DNA of 64,000 bases, from the NCBI GenBank assembly GCA_019456185.1, contig VRUH01000002.1, positions 89,999 to 153,998 on the forward strand, given 5' to 3'. Source of the DNA: Candidatus Glassbacteria bacterium. GTDB lineage: Bacteria; Gemmatimonadota; Glassbacteria; GWA2-58-10. Numbering within the stretch: position 1 is the first letter of the stretch; every line of letters starts with the position of its first letter. Of this stretch, positions 1-9,070 are shown piece by piece. The position numbers were made by a program, and so were the translations under genes. The notes beneath the pieces are model-generated. The model searched no databases. It was not told the DNA's origin and saw only the letters and a program-made list of their open reading frames with translations.

Positions 1-493
<493 letters not shown>

Positions 494-547
494 GCGAACC
501 GGCTTGCCTGCTGCTGATTACTGAAGAGATTGACCGGGAGGGCGCGG

Positions 548-967
548 ATGCCATCGTTCCATCCGCTTAACACAAGGCTGATTACGCCGGAGAAAGTGCT
601 GTTCGAGGGCGAAGTGCGCTCTGTGGTGGCTCCGGCGGTAAACGGGATGCTGGGCGTGCTGGGCGGCCATGCTCCGCTGATGGTGGCGCTGGGCAGTGGA
701 GTGCTCAAGCTGACCACCGGCAGCGAGCGCAGCTATTACGCGGTATCCGGCGGGTTCCTGCAGGTGAAGGACAACAGCGTGATCGTGCTGGCCGACAAGG
801 CTGTCGATGCGGCGGACGTCGATCTGGCCGAGGCGCGCAATCTGCAGTCCCGCCTGGAAAAAGCGCTGGACGCCGAAGCTGACACGGTGAATAGAAAACG
901 GTTGAAAGCTGAACTGGTGGAAGCCAGGGCGGTGGTGGACGCGGCGGAGAAATACAGGGACAAATAA
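548..967 (+). CDS. atpC: ATP synthase F1 subunit epsilon
   Basis: This is the epsilon subunit, which links the gamma stalk to the c-ring and can inhibit ATP hydrolysis. The N-terminal beta-sandwich is recognisable from LNTRLITPEKVLFEGEV and the GMLGVLGGHAPLMVALGSG stretch. A C-terminal two-helix domain follows, rich in Ala, Glu and Lys. I chose ATG 548 because GGGAGG lies at 536-541, six bases upstream. A TTG at 530 is in frame but has no ribosome site. The length of about 139 residues is normal. It is the last gene of the atp operon, and the next gene is convergent. Confidence 0.93.
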   Translation: MPSFHPLNTRLITPEKVLFEGEVRSVVAPAVNGMLGVLGGHAPLMVALGSGVLKLTTGSERSYYAVSGGFLQVKDNSVIVLADKAVDAADVDLAEARNLQSRLEKALDAEADTVNRKRLKAELVEARAVVDAAEKYRDK

Positions 968-972
968 CCGGT

Positions 973-1019
973 GGCAATCGCCTAACGGATTGATTGCCGG
1001 GATTATGAGCGTAAGCTCA
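973..1019. terminator. Two small hairpins between convergent atpC and bactofilin genes
   Basis: GGCAATC (973-979) can pair with GATTGCC (992-998), and TGAGC (1006-1010) with GCTCA (1015-1019) over a GTAA tetraloop. They sit in the 66-base gap between two convergent genes, where a bidirectional terminator would be expected. Neither has a run of T after it, so the terminator role is inferred from position and is weak. Confidence 0.3.
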
Positions 1020-1033
1020 ACCGGGTATGTTTA

Positions 1034-1513
1034 TTAAATAGGCTCGCCACGGAAAGTGATCTCTTCCCCATCATTGTCAACACCGGCCTCTTCCACCTTG
1101 CGCACCGGCTGACTTTCCCGCTTTTGCCCGGAGATAGTCGCGGCGGCTGATTTTTTCTGCTTGCCTTCCTTCCGCTCCATGTTGCAGAAACCCTGGAAGA
1201 ATACGCCTTCCTCCACGATGAGCTTCTTGGCCTTGATGTCTCCCTCAACCCTGGCCCCGCTCTGCAACTCCAGCCTGCCCTCGACGATAACGCTGCCTTC
1301 GACCACGCCGCCCACGACTGCGTTGCCCACGACCAGATCGCCCTTGATCTTACCGCTTTTACCCAGGATCGCCACACCGGTCGCTTTCAGTGAACCATCG
1401 ATAATACCATCGACTCTGACAGTACCCTTGACCGAACATTCGCCCTTGAACACCGTGCCCTGGCCGATAATCGTATTAAGCCGCTCGCCTTCCTTCATAT
1501 TCTCACTCATCAT
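1034..1513 (-). CDS. Bactofilin (polymer-forming cytoskeletal protein)
   Basis: Bactofilins polymerise without nucleotide into membrane-associated filaments that position cell-wall enzymes or chromosome-segregation factors. The central 90 residues show the right-handed beta-helix pattern with short repeats (VDGIIDGSL, GDLVVGNAVVGGVVEGSV, SGARVEGDIKAKKLIVEEG). They are flanked by a short N-terminal tail and a charged, disordered C-terminal tail of about 45 residues. Two ATG codons are adjacent (1513, 1510), and AGAGGAAGG directly precedes them, so the exact start is open by one residue. It lies 20 bases downstream of an M23 peptidase and just beyond parAB, the partners bactofilins have in several other bacteria. 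Confidence 0.93.
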   Translation of the reverse strand: MMSENMKEGERLNTIIGQGTVFKGECSVKGTVRVDGIIDGSLKATGVAILGKSGKIKGDLVVGNAVVGGVVEGSVIVEGRLELQSGARVEGDIKAKKLIVEEGVFFQGFCNMERKEGKQKKSAAATISGQKRESQPVRKVEEAGVDNDGEEITFRGEPI

Positions 1514-1533
1514 CCTTCCTCTGATATAGTTGC

Positions 1534-2331
1534 TTAAGGTTCCAGAAACGGCAGCGGATCGATGGGGTTTCCATCCTCGTCCAGAATTGCGTAGTGCAGG
1601 TGCGGGCCGCTGCTCTGGCCCAGGTTGCCGCTGTAGGCAATGAGGTCTCCCTTACGCACGCGTTTCCCGCTTTCCACGGCCAGCCGGCTGTTATGGGCGT
1701 ATAGAGTGCTGTAACCGCTGGCATGTTTAATCATCACATAATATCCCAGGTCGTCGTTTTTCTCCGCCACACTGACAGTCCCGTCGGCCGTAGCCCGAAC
1801 CTGAGTACCCTGTTTGAGCGCGATATCGATCCCGAAATGGTAAATTTCAGCGTTGTACAATCTGCTTATATAACTTTTTTCCTCAACCGGGGCGCCGCGC
1901 GGGATACGGGTATCGCGCTTCTTGACGTCGTCAAGCGAGGAAGGCCCGTTGCCTTCCAGCGGAATCGCGTAGTTTTCCTGATTTGCTGTCTCCTGCTCTC
2001 CGTCCGCCTCGCCGGCCTCCTCGACCCCCTGGTACTGACCAACTCCCTGAGCCAGGTGGATTTTTTTCACCAGTTTTTCCAGCATCGCGATCTTGAAGTT
2101 AAGTTCTTTTATTTTCTGTCTTTCCAGAGCCAGCAGCTGGTTCTGCGCGTTCAGCCGGTCATATTGCCGGGCTTTCTCCACTACCGGCCTGAGATAGATC
2201 AGCGTACCCACCAGCAGACAGATAATCACGATCACCAGCGCGGCCAGCAGTTTGAGCATGCTGTGGCGGATTTTCAGACTCCGGATATCTGCGCCCTGGT
2301 ACGGCACTATCATCAGGGTCAGGTGTTTCAT
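1534..2331 (-). CDS. Membrane-anchored M23 family metallopeptidase (LytM domain)
   Basis: This is a predicted periplasmic peptidoglycan endopeptidase. A short cytoplasmic N-terminus is followed by a transmembrane helix (about residues 29-50) and a coiled-coil stretch with a basic and then an acidic linker. The C-terminal LytM domain has the full zinc set: HFGID (H-x3-D) and PHLHYA (H-x-H), with a further His in LYAH. ATG 2331 is preferred over ATG 2337 because GGGAGG abuts the upstream ATG and is correctly spaced only for the downstream one. The order parA-parB-M23-bactofilin suggests the filament localises this hydrolase (compare BacA/LmdC pairs); that link is inferred from context. Confidence 0.92.
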   Translation of the reverse strand: MKHLTLMIVPYQGADIRSLKIRHSMLKLLAALVIVIICLLVGTLIYLRPVVEKARQYDRLNAQNQLLALERQKIKELNFKIAMLEKLVKKIHLAQGVGQYQGVEEAGEADGEQETANQENYAIPLEGNGPSSLDDVKKRDTRIPRGAPVEEKSYISRLYNAEIYHFGIDIALKQGTQVRATADGTVSVAEKNDDLGYYVMIKHASGYSTLYAHNSRLAVESGKRVRKGDLIAYSGNLGQSSGPHLHYAILDEDGNPIDPLPFLEP

Positions 2332-2358
2332 CACCATCCTCCCTGAGGCGGACCTCGC

Positions 2359-3276
2359 TTAACCCAGCGGCTGTACGTCGAACAGTTCCAACAGCCGCTC
2401 GAATTCCTCATAGGAATAGTACTCGATTTCTATTTTTCCTTTCCCCTCCGCCCTGCTGCTGATCCTGACCTTGGTTCCGAAAGCGCGACGGAGTCTGTCT
2501 TCCAGTTCGCGGATCGCAGCCTGTTCCGCTTCGCTCCTGCCGCCGTTGCCGGCGCCGGGCTTTCCGACGGCCCGACCGAGTTTCCACTCCCTGACCAGGC
2601 GCTCCAGCTTACGCACCGAGATATCCCTGTCGATCACCCGGCGCGCCAGCTCGATCTGTGCGCCGGCCTCGTCCAGGGCCAGCAATTGCCTGGCGTGCCC
2701 CGCGGACAACTTTCCGGCGGATATTTGCCGGCGTACAACCTCCGGCAGCCGCAGCAGCCGGATCGAATTCGCCACTGTGCTTCTGTCTTTGCCGACCCGC
2801 TGAGCGATCTGGGCCTGCTTGAGCCCGAAAGAATCCGCGAGGCGCTGATAGCCTTCGGCCTCCTCGATCGGGTCGAGGTCCTCACGCTGCAGATTCTCCA
2901 CCAGGGACATTTCCAGCAGGGCGGATTCATCGACTTTCTTGATCACCGCCGGCACGGTTTTCCAGCCCAGAGTCCTGACAGCTCTCAACCTGCGCTCACC
3001 GCTGATCAGCTCGTAGCCGCCGTCACCGCTGTCGTTCAGCACCAACGGCTGGATCAGTCCCTGGCTTTTAATCGAATCGGCGAGCTGCCGGATTGCGTCC
3101 CGGTCGAAGTTGCGTCGCGGCTGGTGGCGGTTGGGGACAATATCGGCTATTGCCACGCTGTTGCCGGTGCGCTCGCCCGAAGATGCTCCCCTCCCGATCG
3201 AAAACACCTCGTTCCCGGGATCCTCCTCTCCGATCAGCGCCGACAGTCCCTTACCCAGCCTTCTTTTTTTGCTCAT
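2359..3276 (-). CDS. parB: Chromosome-partitioning protein ParB
   Basis: This is the centromere-binding CTPase that loads at parS and recruits SMC. The start [16 protein letters not shown] is typical of chromosomal ParB. It is followed by the CTP-binding region with [13 protein letters not shown], the [20 protein letters not shown] box, a helix-turn-helix ([20 protein letters not shown]) and a C-terminal dimerisation segment. The frame is open upstream to 3384, but that part is antiparallel filler over parA. The ATG at 3276 matches family starts and overlaps parA by 26 bases, so the two are translationally coupled. I did not find an exact parS site in the window. Confidence 0.96.
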   Translation of the reverse strand: MSKKRRLGKGLSALIGEEDPGNEVFSIGRGASSGERTGNSVAIADIVPNRHQPRRNFDRDAIRQLADSIKSQGLIQPLVLNDSGDGGYELISGERRLRAVRTLGWKTVPAVIKKVDESALLEMSLVENLQREDLDPIEEAEGYQRLADSFGLKQAQIAQRVGKDRSTVANSIRLLRLPEVVRRQISAGKLSAGHARQLLALDEAGAQIELARRVIDRDISVRKLERLVREWKLGRAVGKPGAGNGGRSEAEQAAIRELEDRLRRAFGTKVRISSRAEGKGKIEIEYYSYEEFERLLELFDVQPLG

Positions 3277-4030
3277 TGTCAACCAGTTCCCGGGCAAGTT
3301 GCATGTAGCTCTGCGCACCGTTGCAGGTGGCGTCGTAGAGAATGATCGGCTTACCGAAACTCGGCGCTTCGCTGAGACGGACATTGCGCGGGATCATGGT
3401 CCGGTAGACCTGGCTTGCGAAATAGCCTCGCGCTTCCTCCACAACCTGCTGCGAGAGGTTGAGCCGCGAATCGAACATCGTCATCAGGATTCCCTCGATC
3501 CGCAACTGGGGATTCAGCTTGTGGCTGACCAGCTTGATCGTGCTGACCAGTTGGCTCAGTCCCTCCAGCGCATAGTATTCGCACTGGATCGGGATCAGCA
3601 CCGAATCCGCGCAGGTAAGCGCGTTCAGCGTAAGAATTCCCAGCGATGGCGGACAGTCGATTATCACATAGCCGTAGGAGCCGTTGAGCCGTGAAAACGC
3701 TTTGTGCAGACGGAATTCGCGGCCGGGCATACTGACCAGTTCGACTTCGGCGCCGAACAGGTCGCGGCTGGCCGGCACCAGATCCAGATACTCGAGATCG
3801 GTTTCCTGGATAGCCTCATCCAGCGCCAGACCGCCGATCACCACATCGTAAACGTCGTTTTCGATTTCGTTTTTATCCAGCCCCATCCCGCTGGTACAGT
3901 TGGCCTGGGGATCGATATCCACCAGCAGGGTTTTGATCTCCGCCACCGCCAGGGAGGCCGCCAGATTGATCGAGGTGGTAGTTTTGCCCACACCGCCTTT
4001 CTGGTTTGCCACGGCTATAATCTTAGTCAT
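3251..4030 (-). CDS. parA: Chromosome-partitioning ATPase ParA (Soj)
   Basis: This is a Walker-type ATPase of the Soj/ParA class. It has the deviant Walker [15 protein letters not shown] near the N-terminus, [14 protein letters not shown] (Walker A'), and the Walker B segment [11 protein letters not shown]. There is no N-terminal DNA-binding extension, so it is the short chromosomal type (about 259 residues). ATG 4030 is chosen because [13 protein letters not shown] is the family start; an ATG at 4042 is also in frame, and neither has a strong ribosome site. It forms an operon with parB. A perfect TTGACA lies upstream on the minus strand (4144-4149), but its -10 partner is poor. Confidence 0.96.
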   Translation of the reverse strand: MTKIIAVANQKGGVGKTTTSINLAASLAVAEIKTLLVDIDPQANCTSGMGLDKNEIENDVYDVVIGGLALDEAIQETDLEYLDLVPASRDLFGAEVELVSMPGREFRLHKAFSRLNGSYGYVIIDCPPSLGILTLNALTCADSVLIPIQCEYYALEGLSQLVSTIKLVSHKLNPQLRIEGILMTMFDSRLNLSQQVVEEARGYFASQVYRTMIPRNVRLSEAPSFGKPIILYDATCNGAQSYMQLARELVDNEQKKKAG

Positions 4031-4300
4031 TTCAACCGCCATCCCCGGTGCAGTTAGCGAACACGTACCGGTCAATTTTCCGGATTTTGTAAATTAACAA
4101 GCGGTCACGGCTTTGCAAAGAAAAATTCCCCCGTCCTATCTCTTGTCAATTGATGTTTCATTTTGTCGCTTTGAAGATTAAAACAGCCTATCTGTATATA
4201 TTTTTAATCTTAGCTGCAACAATCATGACGGATTCCCTTAGAATCAGGAAAATCGTAAAATACCCGGTAAACTGCCGCTAAGCAAGCTTGGTGGCTTCTG

Positions 4301-4396
4301 TCAGCCGAATACATTCGGCTGATCGTTTGCATCTTCGGTATTGTCAAATCCTCCTTGAGGATATCCTATCCCCAGTCGGATTTGACCGCAAACGAT
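4301..4396. repeat. Structured non-coding block: perfect hairpin plus two nested inverted repeats
   Basis: Three pairings can be read directly. TCAGCCGAAT (4301-4310) pairs perfectly with ATTCGGCTGA (4313-4322) over a two-base loop. ATCGTTTGC (4322-4330) pairs with GCAAACGAT (4388-4396). GTCAAATCC (4343-4351) pairs with GGATTTGAC (4378-4386). The last two are nested with a 12-base bulge on one side and one base on the other, giving an 18-bp composite stem. There is no T-run. It could be a mobile palindromic element end, an RNA structure or a protein site; the sequence alone does not decide. It lies in the parA-mnmA gap (4031-4544), whose remainder up to 4300 is AT-rich and shows no gene. Confidence 0.7.
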
Positions 4397-4523
4397 TATT
4401 AGGGGGCTGGCCGCCGGAAGCCTGGACCTGGAATCTGTCGCTGCCGACTGTCTAGTCAGCAAACCCTTGGAAATTGACACTCTGCGGCAGAAGATCGAGA
4501 AATTACTGCTGGTGAAAAAAATA
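4386..4523 (+). pseudogene. Possible remnant of a response-regulator receiver domain
   Basis: On the plus strand a frame opened just after TGA 4383-4385 reads through a segment ending ADCLVSKPLEIDTLRQKIEKLL. This resembles the beta5-alpha5 end of a receiver domain, with Lys-Pro in the conserved position, followed by a helical end. I find no start codon, ribosome site or phospho-acceptor half, and the frame runs on into the antisense strand of mnmA. I therefore read it as a decayed 3' fragment. The stretch is only about 40 residues, so chance similarity is possible. Confidence 0.4.
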
Positions 4524-4544
4524 TCCAATGGCATTATTGCTCGT

Positions 4545-5705
4545 TCACTTCCGGCTTTCTGTTTCCGAGATCACTCCCCCGCCCAGTACCAGGTCACCGT
4601 CGTAAAAAACCACTGACTGGCCGCGGGTAACCGCTCTCTGCGGCCGTTCCGTTTCCACGCGCACGGAGTATTTCCCGGCGGCTGTCACCATGCCTGCCGC
4701 CGGCGTGTGACGGTATCTGATCTGGATTTCCGCCCTGTACGACTTTCCCGGCGGGGGATCGGCCAGATAGTTTACCTGGGCTGCGCTGAAAGACGAGGAA
4801 CCGAGATCCTCGCCCTCGCCGATTTCTATTTCATTCCTGACCGTATCGATCCGCGTTATATAAACCGGGCGGCCCAGCGACACGCCCAGACCCTTGCGCT
4901 GGCCGATCGTGTAAAATGCGCTGCCGCGGTGCTCTCCCACAACCTGTCCCGACCTGTCGACTACCGGGCCGGGGACGGTGCTGGCCGGGTAGCCCGGTTC
5001 AATCTCGCCGCCGGCTGAGTAGTTCCGGATAAAATCCTCGACACTGTCGTTTTCGACAAAACAGATCTCCTGGCTTTCGGTTTTCTCACGAACCGCCAGT
5101 CCGTATTTTCCTGCCAGTTCGCGCACCTCAGGCTTGCGGAACTCACCCAGCGGAAACACCAGCTTGTCCAGTGCGGCACGGTGAATGCCCCACAGGAAAT
5201 AAGACTGGTCCTTGTCCGGGTCCAGTCCCCGCAGCAGGCACGGACTTCCGTCGCGTTCGCCCAGACGGACATAGTGGCCGGTTGCCAGGTAATCGGCCCC
5301 CAGGCTCATTGCCCGGTGCAGCAGGAACTTGAACTTGATAAACGTGTTGCAGTCCACGCAGGGGTTGGGAGTGGAACCGGAGAGATAGCTGTCCACGAAG
5401 CGCTGGATAACATCGCTCCGGAACTCCTTCTCACTGCCGATCACATAATGCGGAGCGCCGATCCGGTCGCAGACTGCTCGGGCATCGGCAATCGACTGGG
5501 TGTTGCAGCAGCTCTTTTCGCTCGACGGCTTCTCGGCATAGCAGAACAGGCGCATAGTCAGTCCGATCACGTGAAACCCGCGCTCGGCAAGCAGAGCGGC
5601 CGCGACCGAGCTGTCCACTCCCCCGCTCATTGCCACCGCGATTGTGGCGCCGTCTTTTATCCTGGTATTCATTCCATACTCAATCCCCGCATGGGGAACG
5701 GTCAT
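4545..5705 (-). CDS. mnmA: tRNA-specific 2-thiouridylase MnmA
   Basis: This enzyme adenylates and thiolates U34 of the tRNAs for Lys, Glu and Gln. It has the PP-loop SGGVDSS (about residues 27-33), the first catalytic Cys in TPNPCVDCN (about 116) and the second in SQEICFV (about 215). The usual C-terminal beta-barrel carries GQRKGLGV. The ATG at 5705 overlaps the stop of the upstream gene (ATGA), which argues for coupling. However, ATG 5672 gives a more family-like N-terminus, so the first 11 residues are uncertain. It is the last gene of an alaS-unknown-mnmA unit, so two tRNA-related enzymes share the transcript. Confidence 0.95.
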   Translation of the reverse strand: MTVPHAGIEYGMNTRIKDGATIAVAMSGGVDSSVAAALLAERGFHVIGLTMRLFCYAEKPSSEKSCCNTQSIADARAVCDRIGAPHYVIGSEKEFRSDVIQRFVDSYLSGSTPNPCVDCNTFIKFKFLLHRAMSLGADYLATGHYVRLGERDGSPCLLRGLDPDKDQSYFLWGIHRAALDKLVFPLGEFRKPEVRELAGKYGLAVREKTESQEICFVENDSVEDFIRNYSAGGEIEPGYPASTVPGPVVDRSGQVVGEHRGSAFYTIGQRKGLGVSLGRPVYITRIDTVRNEIEIGEGEDLGSSSFSAAQVNYLADPPPGKSYRAEIQIRYRHTPAAGMVTAAGKYSVRVETERPQRAVTRGQSVVFYDGDLVLGGGVISETESRK

Positions 5706-6406
5706 TCAAATAACAGCGCTCGCACTTCGGCCAACCCGCCGGACAAATCCGCCCGTCCCGCTCCGGAAGTTGCCTGATCGCAAGCCTTCGCCAGCCAGTC
5801 GGGCCGCGCCAGCCAGCGGCTGAGATCTGCGAGATATGCCGCCCCGGCAAGCTCTCTCAGGCCACTGACAGTCCGCAGGTCACGGCCCCGGCAAAGCGGT
5901 TCAAGCATGATAATCAGCGGTTCCCATTGACAAAGTCCGGCAAATCCGCCATCCGCCGCGGCCAATCCGGCCAGCGCGCTGCGGCAGGCTGCGGCCATTT
6001 CAGCCGATGAGTCCGGCTCTGTGAGTCCGCCGGTAAGAAACTCGAACGGCCAGGTCAGCATCGTGTCGGCCGCCAGCAGCAGGTGGGCGCTGTCGAACCG
6101 CTCGGTGAGTCCGGCCGCGAGTCCGTCGACAGGCGGTTCCTCCTGCGCCAGCAGAGCGGTCATAATCAGGCCCTGCCAGAGCACCTCGGCCGCCTGCGGT
6201 TTTTCACCGGCATCCGGTCCGGATTTGATCAGCCCCGCGGCCAGCAGGGGCAAACCGCGCGGGCAGCCCTGGTCCAGCAGCACCGCCTCCATGATCTCGA
6301 TCAGCGACTCCGGGTAATGGTCGCGATCCAGGCCCGCCACTTTCTCGGCCAGCCCCTGGTTGAGCGATTCGCGGAACAACAGCGCTTTTGTCGGCTTGCC
6401 GTTCAT
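5702..6406 (-). CDS. Unknown protein resembling a degenerate trans-prenyl synthase
   Basis: This is a 234-residue, Ala/Leu-rich, all-helical soluble protein with no confident family. Its layout recalls farnesyl-diphosphate-synthase-type proteins. A helix near 35-60 sits where the GGKRLRP region would be. LWQGLIMTALLAQEEPP (76-92) replaces the helix that normally ends in the first DDxxD. FDSAHLLLAADTMLTWPFEF (104-123) is close to the conserved LAGDALLTLAFE-type helix. Neither Asp-rich motif is present, so prenyl transfer chemistry is unlikely. ATGA overlaps join it to alaS upstream and mnmA downstream. I infer a non-catalytic or regulatory relative, or only fold-level similarity. Confidence 0.6.
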   Translation of the reverse strand: MNGKPTKALLFRESLNQGLAEKVAGLDRDHYPESLIEIMEAVLLDQGCPRGLPLLAAGLIKSGPDAGEKPQAAEVLWQGLIMTALLAQEEPPVDGLAAGLTERFDSAHLLLAADTMLTWPFEFLTGGLTEPDSSAEMAAACRSALAGLAAADGGFAGLCQWEPLIIMLEPLCRGRDLRTVSGLRELAGAAYLADLSRWLARPDWLAKACDQATSGAGRADLSGGLAEVRALLFE

Positions 6407-9030
6407 GATTTCACCAGTTCCTTCACCACTCTCGGGAATGCGGCCAACGCCTCATTCAGCTTGCTCACGTCCCTGCCGCCGGCCGTGGCCAAATGAGCTC
6501 TGCCGCCGCCGCCGCCGCCGGCTATTTTGGCGATGCGGCCGACAACGTCCCCGGCTTTCAATTTACCACTGCCAGCCAGGTCATCGGTGACCGCGCAGGC
6601 GAACAGCAGTTTCCCGTCGGCCTCCGAGGCGAACAGCGCCGCGCCGCTGCCGGCCTTTTCGCGGAACGAGTCGCCCAGCGACTTGAGCATGTCCAGATCC
6701 GCATTGTCGAGCTTGCGGACTACCAGTTTTCCTCCGCCAGGGAACTCCGCCGCATCGGCCAGCATATCGTCCATCCCGGCCTTCGAGCTTGCCTTGCGCG
6801 CCTGTTCCAGCTCCTTGGCCAGTGCTTTCTGCTCCTCGAGCAAGGCGGCGATCCGGCTGTCCAGCTTGGCGGCGGGGATCGAATAGTTACGCTCCACGCG
6901 GCCGATAAGATGACTTCGCTCCAGCAGGTAATCGGCGGCTCTCTCACCGGTCAGCGCCTCGATCCGGCGGGTTCCGGCGGCCACGCTGCCCTCCTGGGTG
7001 ATCACGAACGCCCCGATCCGTCCGGTGGCGTCCACATGCGTGCCGCCGCAGAGCTCGCGGCTGAAACCGTCCACTTCCACCACCCGCACGGTGCTCTCGT
7101 ACTTCTCGCTGAACAGCGCCATCGCCCCCCCGGCCACCGCCTGCTCGTAATCCTGCTCGAAAAACCGCACGGTCCTGTCAGCCCGGACCTCGGCGTTGAC
7201 CCCTTTTTCGATCTCCAGCAGGATCTCGTCGGGCAGTTTCTCGTAGTGATGGAAATCGAACCGCAGGTAATCGGGTGCGACCAGGCTGCCGGCCTGAGTT
7301 GCACTCTCGCCCAGGGACTCGATCAGCATCCGGTGCAGGATGTGAGTGGCGGTGTGGTTGCGCTCGATATCCTGACGGCGCTCCGTGTCGATCCGGGCGG
7401 TTACTTTCGTACCAGAGGCGGCATCGGAGGCGGAGCCCGACTCGTACTCTCCGCTGTGGATTACCAGGCCGCCCGTGCGCTGGACATCCACCACCCGGAA
7501 GACGAACCCTTTGCCCTCGATCGTCCCCAGATCGGCCAACTGACCGCCGCTTTCGGCGTAAAACGGTGTCTCCGCCAGTACCATGGACTGCTCGTCGGCT
7601 CCCAGCACTTTCGTTTCCAGGCTCTGCTCGGTGTAACCCCTGAATACGGTGGAGGTTCCGCTGTCGAATTTCGCCGCCCAGCGCGAGACATCCACGCCGG
7701 CGCTGAATTTGGCCTCGGAGCGGGACTGCTCCCTGCGGCGCTGCATGTGCCCGGCAAAACCTTCCTGATCCACCTCCAGGCCCTTTTCGCGGGCCATCAG
7801 CACGGTCAGGTCCAGCGGAAAGCCGAACGTATCATAGAGCTTGAACGCATCCTCGCCCCGGATCATGCTCTCACCGGAGGATTTAACCTTTTGGGCAACT
7901 TCCTCGAACAGCTCGATCCCGCGGTCCAGCGTAGCCCCGAACCCCACTTCCTCGGCCTTGATCATCCGCGTCACGTGCTGGCTGCGCCGGACAATCTCCG
8001 GGTACGCCTCACCCAGCATATCGCACACCGTGCCGACCAGGCTGTAGATAAACGGCTCTTTCACACCCAGTTCCCGGCCGAACCGGGCCGCGCGGCGCAG
8101 AATTCTGCGCAGGACATAGCCGCGTCCCTCGTTGGAGGGAACAACGCCGTCGGTGAGCGCGAAAGTGAGCATCCGGGCGTGGTCGGCGATTACGCGATGG
8201 GCCAGGCCCGGTTCGCCGGGCTGGTAGTCGACACCGCTGAGCTCGGCGATCCGATCCATCAGGGGCAGGAAAACGTCGGTTTCAAAATTGGAGTTGCTGC
8301 CCTGCAGCACCGAGAGCAACCGCTCGAAACCCATCCCCGTATCCACGTGGTTTTCTTTCAGCGCCACCAGCGAGCCGTCGGGCCTGCGTTCTGAGTTGAT
8401 AAACACCAGGTTCCAGAGTTCCACGTAACGGTCGCCGCCGCTGTTGATCCCGCGTTTGGGATCGGCGGCGAGCTTGTGGTCGGCCGGTCCGGGGTCGAGG
8501 TCGATATGGATTTCGCTGCAGGAGCCGCAGGGACCGACATCGCCCATCTCCCAGAAATTATCCTTCTCGAAGCGGTAAATTTTATCGGGGCCGAGATCGG
8601 TTTCAGACGCCCACAGCTGCCCGGCCTCGTCATCTTCCACATAAACGGTTACGTACAGCTTGTCCTTGGGCAGGCCCCAGACATCGGTCAGCAGTTCCCA
8701 GGCCCAGGAGATAGCTTCGCGCTTGAAATAGTCGCCGAAACTCCAGTTACCCAGCATCTCGAAAAAGGTGTGATGGTACGTGTCGCGGCCCACGTCTTCA
8801 AGGTCGTTGTGCTTGCCGGAGACCCGGATGCATTTCTGGCTGTTGACCGCCCGGGTATAGTTACGGCTGCCCGCGCCGAGGAACACGTCCTTGAACTGGT
8901 TCATCCCGGCATTGACAAACAGCAGAGTCGGGTCGGCCTGGGGCACAACCGGCGCGCTGGGAACCGCCGTATGGCCCTTGCTCCGGAAAAATTCGATAAA
9001 CTCTTTCCTGATCTGATCCGCACTATGCAT
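6403..9030 (-). CDS. alaS: Alanyl-tRNA synthetase
   Basis: This charges tRNA-Ala and edits mischarged Ser/Gly. From ATG 9030 it is 875 residues, the usual full length. The class II catalytic core starts IRKEFIEFFRSKGH and contains motif 2 around HNDLEDVGRDTYHHTFFEM. The editing domain has the zinc residues HTATH (559-563) and CGGTH (661-665). The C-terminal C-Ala domain ends in the glycine-rich GGGGGGRAHLATAGG motif. ATG 9030 has GGATGAG upstream; ATG 9042 is also possible. Its stop overlaps the next gene (ATGA). An AT-rich SEFIR gene ends about 40 bases upstream on the same strand, so its promoter may lie inside that island. Confidence 0.96.
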   Translation of the reverse strand: MHSADQIRKEFIEFFRSKGHTAVPSAPVVPQADPTLLFVNAGMNQFKDVFLGAGSRNYTRAVNSQKCIRVSGKHNDLEDVGRDTYHHTFFEMLGNWSFGDYFKREAISWAWELLTDVWGLPKDKLYVTVYVEDDEAGQLWASETDLGPDKIYRFEKDNFWEMGDVGPCGSCSEIHIDLDPGPADHKLAADPKRGINSGGDRYVELWNLVFINSERRPDGSLVALKENHVDTGMGFERLLSVLQGSNSNFETDVFLPLMDRIAELSGVDYQPGEPGLAHRVIADHARMLTFALTDGVVPSNEGRGYVLRRILRRAARFGRELGVKEPFIYSLVGTVCDMLGEAYPEIVRRSQHVTRMIKAEEVGFGATLDRGIELFEEVAQKVKSSGESMIRGEDAFKLYDTFGFPLDLTVLMAREKGLEVDQEGFAGHMQRRREQSRSEAKFSAGVDVSRWAAKFDSGTSTVFRGYTEQSLETKVLGADEQSMVLAETPFYAESGGQLADLGTIEGKGFVFRVVDVQRTGGLVIHSGEYESGSASDAASGTKVTARIDTERRQDIERNHTATHILHRMLIESLGESATQAGSLVAPDYLRFDFHHYEKLPDEILLEIEKGVNAEVRADRTVRFFEQDYEQAVAGGAMALFSEKYESTVRVVEVDGFSRELCGGTHVDATGRIGAFVITQEGSVAAGTRRIEALTGERAADYLLERSHLIGRVERNYSIPAAKLDSRIAALLEEQKALAKELEQARKASSKAGMDDMLADAAEFPGGGKLVVRKLDNADLDMLKSLGDSFREKAGSGAALFASEADGKLLFACAVTDDLAGSGKLKAGDVVGRIAKIAGGGGGGRAHLATAGGRDVSKLNEALAAFPRVVKELVKS

Positions 9031-9070
9031 AGTCTCATCCATTATATTCTTTAATAAAACTGCTCTAAAT

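Noticed and set aside
4301-4534. Minus-strand 77-codon open frame in the parA-mnmA gap
   Set aside because: It runs through the inverted repeats, has no ribosome site and no similarity; the opposite strand explains the region better.
6493-8394. Long plus-strand open frame of 633 codons antisense to alaS
   Set aside because: It mirrors the codon structure of a certain alaS gene in GC-rich DNA, has no recognisable domain and no ribosome site.
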